Assembly: GCA_903921365.1 (NCBI GenBank)
Contig: CAIXPS010000533.1
Span: 1-51,252, forward strand
DNA length: 51,252 bases
Source of the DNA: an uncultured bacterium
GTDB lineage: Bacteria > Chloroflexota > Anaerolineae > J036 > Brachytrichaceae
Direction of reading: 5' to 3'
Positions 1 to 7,094 of the stretch are shown in pieces. The position numbers and the translations under genes are program-made. The notes beneath the pieces are model-generated. The model was not told the origin of the DNA. It did no database searches and saw nothing but the letters and a program-made list of their open reading frames with translations. Every line of letters starts with the position of its first letter. Within the stretch, counting starts at the first letter, position 1.

Positions 1-2
1 GG

Positions 3-656
3 CAAAGCACGCGTTGGGGTGTGTTGTTCCGCTCTGACAAACTCGACCGGCTTACGTCGTTGGGCGTAAAAGAGTTGAGAAATCTGCATGTGCAGACGAT
101 CATCGATTTGCGCTATACACCAGAAGTTGATGTGAATCCAGATGTCATTGCTGACACAGACCTGTTTGGCTACCGACACCTGCCCTTATATGAACTCTCT
201 GGCGAGCACAGCCTTCCGACTATCCCAGATAGCGCCCTCGACCTTTATATTAAGGTCCTTGATCACCGTCAACAGCAGATCAAGACTCTGTTTGACCACC
301 TGACCGCGCCCACTTCCTTCCCTGCCCTGATTCACTGCACCGCGGGTAAGGACCGCACAGGCGTAGTTGTCGCCTTGATTCTTGGAGCGATTGGCGTCCC
401 CTATGAAACTATCATTGCGGATTACGCGTTGACCGCCGTCTATATCGACTCACTGCTCGATGATCTGCGCGTCATGGCGCAAGTGAACGGCTGGGACACC
501 GCATGGTATGAGCGACTGCTGTCTTGCGACCCATCTAACATGCGCGCGACACTCCTGCACCTTGATCGCGCCTATGGAGGTGTTCAACCCTATCTGTTGA
601 GCACAGGGGTCACGATGGAACAGATCGATAAGTTACGCGGCTGTTTGCTGGATTAA
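3..656 (+). CDS. Tyrosine-protein phosphatase, 5' end outside window
   Basis: Protein-tyrosine/serine phosphatase of the Y_phosphatase3 (LipA/PtpB-like) type, a cytosolic phosphomonoesterase. The P-loop signature HCTAGKDRTG is complete, with the nucleophilic Cys at residue 106 counted from GTG 21 and the Arg six residues on. The segment LFRSDKLDRL near the N-terminus matches the family's conserved RSxxL element. That element normally follows an N-terminal NFRDLGG region which is missing here, and the frame stays open upstream of GTG 21 to the window edge with QSTRWGV, so GTG 21 is probably not the true start. A DUF2252 gene follows 28 nt later in the same direction. The substrate is unknown. 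Confidence 0.85.
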   Translation, partial: QSTRWGVLFRSDKLDRLTSLGVKELRNLHVQTIIDLRYTPEVDVNPDVIADTDLFGYRHLPLYELSGEHSLPTIPDSALDLYIKVLDHRQQQIKTLFDHLTAPTSFPALIHCTAGKDRTGVVVALILGAIGVPYETIIADYALTAVYIDSLLDDLRVMAQVNGWDTAWYERLLSCDPSNMRATLLHLDRAYGGVQPYLLSTGVTMEQIDKLRGCLLD

Positions 657-684
657 CCGCCGCAATCACATCCTGGATACACCT

Positions 685-1788
685 ATGTCGCCAATAAATC
701 AGTCGGAACGGGTGGCTATTCGAGCAGTCACAAAAGACTATGAAGCGTGGATCGGCCAGCGCATGCCGGTGGTTTTGGCTGACCTGGAGTCAAAGCATAT
801 CCAGATGGCTCAATCTGCCCTTGGCTTTTTCAGGGCCACATACTATCGATGGGCACAGGTTTGGCCTGCGATATGCGCAGATGAGACGAATGCGCCCATT
901 GGCCTGTGCATCGGAGACATTCATACGGACAACTTCGGCACATGGCGCGACGCCGAAGGGCGGCTCACATGGGGCGTCAATGACTTTGACGAAGCCTATC
1001 CCTTGCCATACACCAACGACCTGATAAGACTTACCGCAAGTGTGTTGATGGCGGCAAAGGAGAATACGTTCGCAATCAACGCAGAACGCGCAGCCTCTGC
1101 CATTCTGGACGGCTATACGGCGTCTATTACCAGCGGTGGGACGGCGTTTATCCTTGCTGAAGAGAACCCTGAGTTGCGCGCTATGACATTGGCACAGGCA
1201 GGCGACCCGGCGCACTTCTGGAAGAAACTAACGGCTCTCGAAGCTCCTGCGATGCCGATACCCGCATCAGTGAAGGTGTTACTGGCACAGGCAATGCCGG
1301 AACACGGCCTGGAATTCCGAATAGTTCATCGCCGATCAGGTCTGGGGAGTCTTGGGCGCCAGCGCTTTGTGGCTCTGGCAAGATGGAACAACGGACTGAT
1401 CGCGCGTGAAGCCAAGGAGCTTGCGCCGTCAGCGCATGTCTGGCTGAATAATCCGCAGTCAGATGCCGGGTTCTATTACCAGACCCTCATGGATCATGCA
1501 GTGCGGAGCGCCGACCCGTATGTATCACTTAATGAGCAATGGTTACTGCGACGCCTGGCGCCAGATTGTCGTCGCATCAGCCTGGACAAACTGTCCAGCG
1601 TTAAGGATGAGGAGCAACTACTGCATGCCATGGGGTTCGAGATTGGAAATATCCACCTCGGCAGCAAGGGTTTCGGCGAACAGATACAAGTCGACTTGAA
1701 GAAGCGGCCGGCGCGATGGCTGCTCAAAGCGGCCAAAGCAATGACCGACTCACTCTATCCAGACTACGATGAGTGGCGCAATGGTTAA
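685..1788 (+). CDS. DUF2252 family protein
   Basis: A 367-residue protein of the DUF2252 family, which has a protein-kinase-like/aminoglycoside-phosphotransferase-like fold but no settled biochemical role. The central GDIHTDNFG followed about 20 residues later by NDFDEA is the family hallmark and resembles the catalytic HxDxxxxN and metal-binding D loops of APH-type kinases. No signal peptide or membrane segment is seen, so it should be cytosolic. Its 3' end overlaps the next gene by about 20 nt (or 8 nt if that gene starts at ATG 1781), so the two are probably co-transcribed. The family assignment is good; a kinase activity is inference. Confidence 0.85.
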   Translation: MSPINQSERVAIRAVTKDYEAWIGQRMPVVLADLESKHIQMAQSALGFFRATYYRWAQVWPAICADETNAPIGLCIGDIHTDNFGTWRDAEGRLTWGVNDFDEAYPLPYTNDLIRLTASVLMAAKENTFAINAERAASAILDGYTASITSGGTAFILAEENPELRAMTLAQAGDPAHFWKKLTALEAPAMPIPASVKVLLAQAMPEHGLEFRIVHRRSGLGSLGRQRFVALARWNNGLIAREAKELAPSAHVWLNNPQSDAGFYYQTLMDHAVRSADPYVSLNEQWLLRRLAPDCRRISLDKLSSVKDEEQLLHAMGFEIGNIHLGSKGFGEQIQVDLKKRPARWLLKAAKAMTDSLYPDYDEWRNG

Positions 1789-2752
1789 TGTGGAGTCAAC
1801 CTATCTGTTCGATCAGATCCGCGCGTCCTGTGCGCGCGTAACGGAAACTGCGCGATTTGTCACTATCAATCCATCGGCAATCGCCCAATATGCAGCGACT
1901 TTACCGCTCGAGCTGATCCAGCAACCCGAACATGACGCGGCGAGTCATTACCTGGGACATGGGGCAGATACCGCAAGCTTCTTCGTAATCCTGGACTCGA
2001 TCAACTTTGGTTCGGGATATTTCCCACACCTGCGTAAGCGTCCGGGAATGTCCGGATACTTCACGATGGCCTCGTCACTAAACGACCACTTTCGCAGTCG
2101 CGGCGCGATGACTGCCGAAACTCTGATCGATATAACGCCAGCGTTCTGTGTCAATGTCTTCGGACAGGATCACGCCAACAGAGTAGTGGGCGAGTTGATG
2201 ACATTGTTCGCGAACGCGCTCAACGCCCTCGGTCGTCTTCTTCTCTCAGAGTACCAGGGCAGTTTCGTCAATTTGATCGAGGCCGCAAATAAATCCGCCG
2301 AAACGCTTGCGCGCCTGCTCAGCGCGATGCCCTACTTCCGCGACGTTGAGCGATACGGGGACTACGATGTGTCGTTTTACAAGCGTGCCCAACTGATGTC
2401 CGCCGATCTGGCGCTCGCGTTCGGACATGCGGGATATGGTGAATTCTCCGATCTTGACGAACTGACAATCTTTGCCGATAACCTCGTGCCTCACGTCCTG
2501 CGCATGGACGGCATCCTCAAGTACGACAATGACCTCGCAGCGAGGATCGATGCCGAGGCGCTGATCCCGCCAGGCTCTCCCGAGGAAATCGAGATTCGCG
2601 CCAGCGCGCTACACACGGTTGAGTTACTTACGAGGCAACTGGGCCGCAAGGTGTCCGCAATGCAGTTGGACTATCTACTATGGAATCGCGGGCAACAACC
2701 CTATTACAAGAAAACAAAACCGCGACACCGCGCCAGAACGGTGTTCTACTAG
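1769..2752 (+). CDS. Queuosine salvage protein (Qng1/DUF2419-like)
   Basis: Likely queuosine 5'-phosphate N-glycosidase, which frees queuine from salvaged queuosine nucleotides so it can be put into tRNA wobble positions. The 327-residue protein carries the block ILDSINFGSGYFPHLRKRPG, which I recognise from DUF2419 proteins of Chloroflexota such as Herpetosiphon and Sphaerobacter. The late FADNLVPHVLR block also fits the family; the C-terminal tail is basic. Two starts are possible, ATG 1769 and ATG 1781; neither has a clear ribosome-binding site and the second gives a more typical N-terminus. It overlaps the DUF2252 gene. Identification is by motif memory, not by a database search. Confidence 0.8.
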   Translation: MSGAMVNVESTYLFDQIRASCARVTETARFVTINPSAIAQYAATLPLELIQQPEHDAASHYLGHGADTASFFVILDSINFGSGYFPHLRKRPGMSGYFTMASSLNDHFRSRGAMTAETLIDITPAFCVNVFGQDHANRVVGELMTLFANALNALGRLLLSEYQGSFVNLIEAANKSAETLARLLSAMPYFRDVERYGDYDVSFYKRAQLMSADLALAFGHAGYGEFSDLDELTIFADNLVPHVLRMDGILKYDNDLAARIDAEALIPPGSPEEIEIRASALHTVELLTRQLGRKVSAMQLDYLLWNRGQQPYYKKTKPRHRARTVFY

Positions 2753-2810
2753 ACATTATCGGGGATAGCTGAATGCGAACGCACACTGAAAGCCCGCATC
2801 TTCTTATCCG

Positions 2811-3083
2811 TCAGCGGTAGACATCGCTGTAGACATCGCTTCGGTGTTCAATGTGAACCACTGTCACGATCCGCGCCTCATCGTCGATGGTATAAACGAT
2901 TTGGTAGTTGCCTACGCGAGTACGGTACGAGTCCTCTGCGATAAGTTTAATTGTGTCTGTACCACGCGGGTTCTCAGCCAGGCTACGCAATTTCCGGGCG
3001 ATGCGTTGGAGCATGGCTACACGCCGGGCGAGTCCGGCCAGGTCCTTTTGTGCGCTCCTGAGAATGATGACCTGGTAATTCAT
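2811..3083 (-). CDS. RelE/ParE-family toxin
   Basis: A 90-residue type II toxin of the RelE/ParE superfamily, which typically cleaves ribosome-bound mRNA (RelE) or poisons gyrase (ParE). The C-terminal half has the family pattern YRTRVGNYQIVYTIDD followed by a V-x-V-x-H-I-xHRSDVY strand, and the N-terminus starts with the usual helix-rich K-LxxL segment. The start codon overlaps the stop of the antitoxin gene by 4 nt (ATGA), so the pair is translationally coupled. Which target it has cannot be read from sequence. Confidence 0.85.
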   Translation of the reverse strand: MNYQVIILRSAQKDLAGLARRVAMLQRIARKLRSLAENPRGTDTIKLIAEDSYRTRVGNYQIVYTIDDEARIVTVVHIEHRSDVYSDVYR

Positions 3084-3328
3084 TCGATGCCCAGTTCGAG
3101 TAATACTTCCTCAAGCGGTCTGCCTGGTTCGCCACGTGATGCGTCGATGGCAACCTGGTCAATCCGGTTGCGCCGTTCGAGTTCCGCTGCAGAAATTCCC
3201 TCATCACCCCAGTTGGGGTCATCGTCCATGGTCTTTATCAGTTCGGCAAGATGGATGATTCGTTCATCCGGCATACGCAGAATGCGCTCGATTAGTTGCT
3301 CACGTTCAGATAGTCGAATGACGCTCAT
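3080..3328 (-). CDS. Putative antitoxin partner of RelE-like toxin
   Basis: An 82-residue acidic protein immediately upstream of the RelE-like toxin with a 4-nt overlap, the standard antitoxin-toxin gene order. Its N-terminus (SVIRLSEREQLIERI) is helical and could hold a DNA-binding or dimerisation unit. The C-terminal half is acidic and contains GRPLEEVLLELGIE, the kind of tail that wraps a RelE toxin. A GAAGG ribosome-binding site lies upstream of ATG 3328. I cannot assign a named antitoxin family; the role rests on position and size. Confidence 0.7.
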   Translation of the reverse strand: MSVIRLSEREQLIERILRMPDERIIHLAELIKTMDDDPNWGDEGISAAELERRNRIDQVAIDASRGEPGRPLEEVLLELGIE

Positions 3329-3387
3329 AGATTCACCTTCACTTAATGATACCGCGCTCTGCGCCAGGGCCGTGTTCCATTAGCGAC

Positions 3388-3645
3388 TTATTCGCATTTG
3401 TTGTCAGAAGATATCGGTGTTTCCTCCAACCATGCTTGCAGTTTGGCGCGAAACACATCTGGGTCGAGTTTGTAAACTTGCGCAACATCGGTCAGCGAGT
3501 GAAAAGAAGCGATATCGCAGCCAACGCATAACATGCGCATGCGGACGAATAACTCTCCCAGATGCGGAAATGAAGTCAGTATTTCATCCACAGGCGTCTC
3601 AAGATCGATCATCATGCTCACCTTGTCTACATTCATAGCATCCAT
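3388..3645 (-). CDS. DUF1858 domain protein
   Basis: An 85-residue protein matching the DUF1858 fold: a start close to MIDLETPVDEIL, then FPHLGELFVRMRMLCVGCD and a helical C-terminus. The CVGC pair is the characteristic cysteine motif, suggesting a redox or metal role. Such small proteins are often found with hybrid-cluster proteins and Crp/Fnr regulators in anaerobic or nitrosative-stress settings; that link is general family knowledge. Here the gene is divergent from a Crp/Fnr gene across a 130-bp promoter region. Three nearby ATG codons make the exact start uncertain. Confidence 0.8.
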   Translation of the reverse strand: MDAMNVDKVSMMIDLETPVDEILTSFPHLGELFVRMRMLCVGCDIASFHSLTDVAQVYKLDPDVFRAKLQAWLEETPISSDNKCE

Positions 3646-3660
3646 AGCTCAATAACGCAA

Positions 3661-3686
3661 TGCGCGCTTGCGCGCTTGCGCGCTTC
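3661..3686. repeat. Short GC-rich tandem repeat
   Basis: Three consecutive copies of an 8-bp unit (GCGCGCTT), the last slightly changed, lie between the divergent DUF1858 and Crp/Fnr genes, just upstream of the Crp/Fnr promoter. The unit is self-complementary over GCGC, so it could form small alternative hairpins or expand by slippage. Confidence 0.75.
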
Positions 3687-3690
3687 GCGG

Positions 3691-3720
3691 TTAACTATAA
3701 CGCCCATAACTCGTTATAAT
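3691..3720 (+). promoter_or_regulatory. Crp/Fnr gene promoter with overlapping inverted repeat
   Basis: A good sigma-70-type promoter: -35 TTAACT at 3691-3696, 18-nt spacer, -10 TATAAT at 3715-3720, about 55 nt before the regulator's start. An inverted repeat with 7-bp arms (TATAACG at 3696-3702, CGTTATA at 3712-3718) covers the spacer and most of the -10. A protein bound there would block transcription, so autoregulation by the Crp/Fnr product or control by another dimeric regulator is plausible. Confidence 0.65.
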
Positions 3721-3775
3721 GCAAAGCGTAACCCATCTTGTGGACAAACACCTTGCTGCAACGCAATAAAGTAGT

Positions 3776-4486
3776 ATGAACCCTGCTGTAATCACGCGCA
3801 AAACGATCGCCCGGATTGCCCTTCTGGCGGATTTGCCTGACCCACTGATTGAGTTGTTAATCCGAAGCTGCACCGTGCGCGAGTTTCAGCGCGACGCAAT
3901 GCTGTTCACGCAGGGCGAAAAGGCGGAAGTCGTCTATGCAGTGCTATCAGGACAGTTTCGTCTGATCCAACACACCCTTGATGGTCAGGATGTCGCGCTA
4001 AGCATCTTTGCCGCCGGCGACCTGATTGGAATGGTGGCTGTCATCGGCGACGAGGAATATCCGGGCAGTTGCCAGACTGCGGATGACGCTGTCGTGCTCG
4101 CAATGCCTGGGACGACCATCCGCGCTTTAATCTATCAGCACCCTCAATTCGCGGTCAAAGTGGTGCACTTACTTGCCGAGCGTCTGCATGAAGCGCATGA
4201 CCACATCCGCGAGCTTACGGCGGAGCGCGTTGAACGCCGGCTAGCGCGCGCGGTGTTGCGACTCGCCAAAAAGGTTGGCATTAAAACCGCTCAAGGGATC
4301 CGGCTGGACATGCCGTTATCGCGCCAGGACCTGGCAGAACTATGCGGCACGACGCTGTACACAGTCAGTCGCATCCTGAGCGAGTGGCAGCGTGACGGCC
4401 TGGTTGAAATTGGTCGCGAAGCGGTCACGCTCAATCGTCCGCATAGTCTTGTGCTCATCGCAGAAGATATGCACGATTCGAGTTGA
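3776..4486 (+). CDS. Crp/Fnr-family transcriptional regulator
   Basis: A 236-residue DNA-binding regulator. Residues about 20-140 form the cyclic-nucleotide-like effector domain (LFTQGEKAEVVYAVLSGQFRL...IFAAGDLIG). A long dimerisation helix follows, and a C-terminal winged helix holds the recognition element LSRQDLAELCGTTLYTVSRIL at about 181-201. The N-terminal four-cysteine cluster of true oxygen-sensing FNR is absent, and the three scattered Cys do not form it. The ligand is therefore unknown; a DNR/NnrR-like or CooA-like sensor is possible. It is transcribed toward the corrinoid methyltransferase island, whose first gene starts 129 nt downstream, which makes it the obvious candidate regulator. 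Confidence 0.88.
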   Translation: MNPAVITRKTIARIALLADLPDPLIELLIRSCTVREFQRDAMLFTQGEKAEVVYAVLSGQFRLIQHTLDGQDVALSIFAAGDLIGMVAVIGDEEYPGSCQTADDAVVLAMPGTTIRALIYQHPQFAVKVVHLLAERLHEAHDHIRELTAERVERRLARAVLRLAKKVGIKTAQGIRLDMPLSRQDLAELCGTTLYTVSRILSEWQRDGLVEIGREAVTLNRPHSLVLIAEDMHDSS

Positions 4487-4508
4487 AATCTCAGGGTTCA
4501 CACCCGAC

Positions 4509-4538
4509 TTGACAATCTACAAAGCGATGGTTTACTAG
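4509..4538 (+). promoter_or_regulatory. Candidate promoter of corrinoid protein gene
   Basis: A perfect -35 hexamer TTGACA at 4509-4514 is followed after 18 nt by TACTAG, a weak -10 match at 4533-4538, about 78 nt before the corrinoid protein start. An AGGAGG ribosome-binding site is at 4596-4601, 14 nt before ATG 4616. No FNR-type TTGAT-N4-ATCAA site was found in this gap. The -10 is poor, so the call is tentative. Confidence 0.35.
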
Positions 4539-4615
4539 GGCAGACTTAATATGCCGTTATACGCACTTACAGACACTTACACTACAACCTTTTTCAGGAG
4601 GATCATTTCGCTATT

Positions 4616-5257
4616 ATGGAAGATCTAAAAGAGTTATTTGAGGCAATCGTAGATGGAAACGCCGGCAAGTCCAAGGCCTTGACCGCCAAGGCGCTTACCG
4701 AAGGCGTCGATCCGCAGGAGATACTGAATAAGTACATGATCCCCGCGATGGACGAAGTTGGACGCCGCTTCGAGACAAACGAGTACTTTGTCCCGGAGTT
4801 GCTCATTGCTGCCCGCGCCATGAAGGGATCGCTTGAATTGATCAAGCCCCGCCTTGTCGCCAGCGGCGCCAAACCCATTGGCAAGGTGGCGATTGGCACG
4901 GTTAAGGGCGATCTGCACGACATCGGCAAAAATCTTGTGGCTGCCATGCTTGAGGGCGGCGGTTTTGAGATCATCGACCTCGGCGTCGATGTGACGCCTG
5001 ATAAGTTCGTCAAAGCCGTGAAGGAAAAAGGCGCCAGCATCATTGCGCTCTCGGCGCTGCTCACCACCACGATGCCCTCGATGAAGACCACGATCGAAGG
5101 GTTGAAGGAAGCCGGTGTGCGCAACCAGGTAAAAGTGATCATTGGCGGCGCGCCGGTGACCCAGAAATATGCGGACGAGATCGGCGCGGATGGCTACAGC
5201 GACAACGCCAGCAGCGCAGTAGCGCTCGCTCGCAAGCTGTCTGTTGGCGATAACTAA
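4616..5257 (+). CDS. Corrinoid (B12-binding) methyltransferase protein
   Basis: A 213-residue corrinoid protein of the MtaC/MtbC/MttC type, the small methyl carrier of corrinoid-dependent methyltransferase systems. Residues 1-85 form the helical methyltransferase-cap domain. The B12-binding domain follows, with DLHDIGKN placing the lower cobalt ligand at His101, then SALLTTTMPSM and GGAPV loops that bracket the cobalamin tail. The length is normal for the family. In known systems it takes a methyl group from a substrate-specific methyltransferase and hands it to a second enzyme. It is the only corrinoid protein in the window, so all the UroD-like proteins downstream presumably share it. A terminator-like hairpin follows directly, which would let it be made in excess over the distal genes. 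Confidence 0.95.
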   Translation: MEDLKELFEAIVDGNAGKSKALTAKALTEGVDPQEILNKYMIPAMDEVGRRFETNEYFVPELLIAARAMKGSLELIKPRLVASGAKPIGKVAIGTVKGDLHDIGKNLVAAMLEGGGFEIIDLGVDVTPDKFVKAVKEKGASIIALSALLTTTMPSMKTTIEGLKEAGVRNQVKVIIGGAPVTQKYADEIGADGYSDNASSAVALARKLSVGDN

Positions 5258-5268
5258 TATCGCATCTC

Positions 5269-5297
5269 CCCTCCCGCACAAAGACAGTGCGGGAGGG
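5269..5297 (+). terminator. Hairpin terminator/attenuator after corrinoid gene
   Basis: A perfect 11-bp stem (arms 5269-5279 and 5287-5297) with a 7-nt loop, GC-rich, starting 12 nt after the corrinoid gene stop. It is followed by TTGTTCATT, a weak T-tract, so partial termination or mRNA 3'-end protection is likely rather than full termination. Confidence 0.7.
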
Positions 5298-5305
5298 TTG
5301 TTCAT

Positions 5306-5346
5306 TCCTAAAGGATTCAAGGCAACCCTAAAAAGTTCAAAGCAGT
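5306..5346 (-). repeat. Two copies of dispersed 21-bp element
   Basis: Two adjacent, diverged copies of the window's 21-bp element in minus orientation, offset by about 20 nt. Both read TGC-TTGAA-TTTAGG on the minus strand and differ from each other only by transitions at about seven positions. They fill the gap between the hairpin and the start of the homocysteine methyltransferase gene. Confidence 0.55.
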
Positions 5347-5351
5347 AAGCT

Positions 5352-6242
5352 ATGAAGGCATTGCTAATCGAATTACTCTCAGCCGGCGCCGTGCTCACTG
5401 ATGGCTCGTGGGGCGTCCACATGCAATCTCTCGGCCTGCAACCTGGTGAAAGCCCGGACGTATGGAACCTGACACACCCGGATCTTGTGGCGAAGGTTGC
5501 CGGCGCTTACGTTGAGGCCGGCAGTCGCGTCATCCTGACGAACACGTTCGGCGCCAGCCGCATCATGCTCGCCAGGCATGGCTATGGCGACCAGGCCACG
5601 GCCATCAACCGCGCAGGGGCTCGCATATCCAAAGAAGCAGCGGGCGACAGAGCGCGCGTATTTGCATCTATCGGGCCAAGCGGCGCCATGTTGATGATGG
5701 GCGATGTTACGGAGCAGGACCTGAGCAATGCCTTTATCGAACAAGCTCAAGCGCTCGCAGAGGGCGGCGCCGATGGCATCGTTATCGAGACCATGAGCGA
5801 TCTGGAAGAGACAAAGCTGGCAGTAGCCGCGGCGCGCGCCACAGGGCTTCCTGTCGTCGCCAGCATGACGTTCGATTCGGGCAAGAACAAAGATCGCACG
5901 ATGATGGGCGTCACCCCCGAACAAGCGGCCGTTGAACTGACCGAAGCCGGCGCGGACGTCATCGGCGCGAATTGCGGTCAAGGCATTGAGAGTTACGTGA
6001 CGATTTGCTCGCGATTACATGCGGCCACCACGCTGCCCATTTGGATCAAACCCAACGCGGGATTGCCCGAAATGGTGGATGGACAGGCTGTCTACCACAC
6101 GACACCCGAGGCGTTTGCATCTTATGCCCCAACACTTTCGGCTTCCGGCGCCAGTTTCATCGGGGGATGCTGTGGAAGTAATCCTGAGTTTATCCGGCGC
6201 CTCAAGGACGCACTCCGTGTGGCAGGAAATCAGGATTCATAA
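5352..6242 (+). CDS. Homocysteine S-methyltransferase family protein
   Basis: A 296-residue zinc methyltransferase of the BHMT/MetH N-terminal family (TIM barrel). The three thiolate zinc ligands are visible: Cys208 in ANCGQG, and Cys273-Cys274 in GGCCG. The N-terminal TDGSWG and TNTFGAS blocks also match. Known relatives transfer a methyl group to homocysteine to make methionine. Placed directly after the corrinoid protein, this one most likely uses methyl-corrinoid as donor and homocysteine as acceptor, the role MtrH/AcsE-like or MtbA-like enzymes play elsewhere. The acceptor is inferred from the family; another thiol is possible. It is separated from the corrinoid gene by a hairpin and followed after 44 nt by DUF1638. 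Confidence 0.9.
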   Translation: MKALLIELLSAGAVLTDGSWGVHMQSLGLQPGESPDVWNLTHPDLVAKVAGAYVEAGSRVILTNTFGASRIMLARHGYGDQATAINRAGARISKEAAGDRARVFASIGPSGAMLMMGDVTEQDLSNAFIEQAQALAEGGADGIVIETMSDLEETKLAVAAARATGLPVVASMTFDSGKNKDRTMMGVTPEQAAVELTEAGADVIGANCGQGIESYVTICSRLHAATTLPIWIKPNAGLPEMVDGQAVYHTTPEAFASYAPTLSASGASFIGGCCGSNPEFIRRLKDALRVAGNQDS

Positions 6243-6270
6243 TTCCTAATTTCTAATTCATAATTTCTTA
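6243..6270. repeat. A+T-rich dispersed tract, copy 1
   Basis: An A+T-rich stretch in the 44-bp gap before the DUF1638 gene. It shares an exact 16-bp word (TAATTTCTAATTCATA at 6247-6262) with the gap at 31855-31870, and similar words with 35850-35880. It stands out strongly from the GC-rich surroundings. Confidence 0.6.
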
Positions 6271-6286
6271 TTGAAGGAGTCACAGG

Positions 6287-7033
6287 GTGCGTTTGAAACT
6301 GATCAGTTGCGAGATTTTCTACCGTGAAATGTGCTACGCCGTCTCTCAGTCGCCCAACCTGATTGAGATTGAGTTTCTGCCCAAGGGCTTGCACGACATT
6401 GGAAGCGCCGGCATGCTCCAGCGCGTGCAGGAGGTGCTCGATAAAGTAGATGAAACGCGCTATGACGCCGTCATCTTCGGTTATGGGTTATGCAACAACG
6501 GGCTTGCCGGCTTAAGAGCCCGGACGCTCCCAGTCGTCCTTCCGCGCGCGCACGACTGCATCACACTCTTCCTTGGCAGCAAGGAACGCTACTTGGACTA
6601 TTTCAACAGCCACCTTGGCACCTATTTCAAGACCTCCGGCTGGATCGAACGCGGAACATCATCGTCTGGTGAGTTAAATCAGTTGTCCATCCAGCGTCAG
6701 ATTGGCATGGACAAGAGCTACGATGAACTCGTCGAGAAATATGGCGAGGAGAACGCGCAGTTCCTTTACGAAACGCTCTACGGCTATAAGAACTATAGCC
6801 AGTTCACCTATATCGAGATGGGCATCGAGCCTGGCGATATGTTTGAACAACTCACGCGCAACGAGGCGGCCGAGAAGGGCTGGGAATTCGAGAAAGTCAA
6901 AGGCGATATGTCGATGATTCAACGGCTGGTCAATGGCGTCTGGGACAATAAGGAGTTCCTGGTTCTACCGCCCGGACAACGCATGGTCACAACATTCGGG
7001 CCAGACATTATCAAGGCCGAGATGATCAAGTAA
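6287..7033 (+). CDS. DUF1638 family protein
   Basis: A 248-residue cytosolic protein matching DUF1638: the N-terminus LISCEIFYRE, the central VIFGYGLCNNGLAGL and the PRAHDCITLFLGS block. The family has no established reaction, but its genes commonly sit beside corrinoid proteins and methyltransferases in methylotrophic methanogens and bacteria, as here. The conserved Cys residues (in ISCE, LCNN and HDC) could bind metal or corrinoid. The start is GTG 6287, backed by GAAGGAG 8 nt upstream. A role in corrinoid loading or as a methyltransferase accessory is inference from position. Confidence 0.85.
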   Translation: MRLKLISCEIFYREMCYAVSQSPNLIEIEFLPKGLHDIGSAGMLQRVQEVLDKVDETRYDAVIFGYGLCNNGLAGLRARTLPVVLPRAHDCITLFLGSKERYLDYFNSHLGTYFKTSGWIERGTSSSGELNQLSIQRQIGMDKSYDELVEKYGEENAQFLYETLYGYKNYSQFTYIEMGIEPGDMFEQLTRNEAAEKGWEFEKVKGDMSMIQRLVNGVWDNKEFLVLPPGQRMVTTFGPDIIKAEMIK

Positions 7034-7094
7034 CCAGATATATCTTCATCAAATCAGTTGCGCACACTGCTTGTGTAAACACAGGAATGACATC

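Noticed and set aside
3661-3686. GC-rich tandem repeat as an attachment site or replication origin
   Set aside because: No integrase, dnaA boxes or AT-rich unwinding region nearby. It is only three short units.
4634-5422. Long minus-strand open frame opposite the corrinoid protein gene
   Set aside because: It lies over a clear coding gene and its translation shows no domain; it is a shadow frame caused by codon bias. The same holds for long antisense frames at 8196-9218, 10507-11316, 11844-12554 and 36525-37409.
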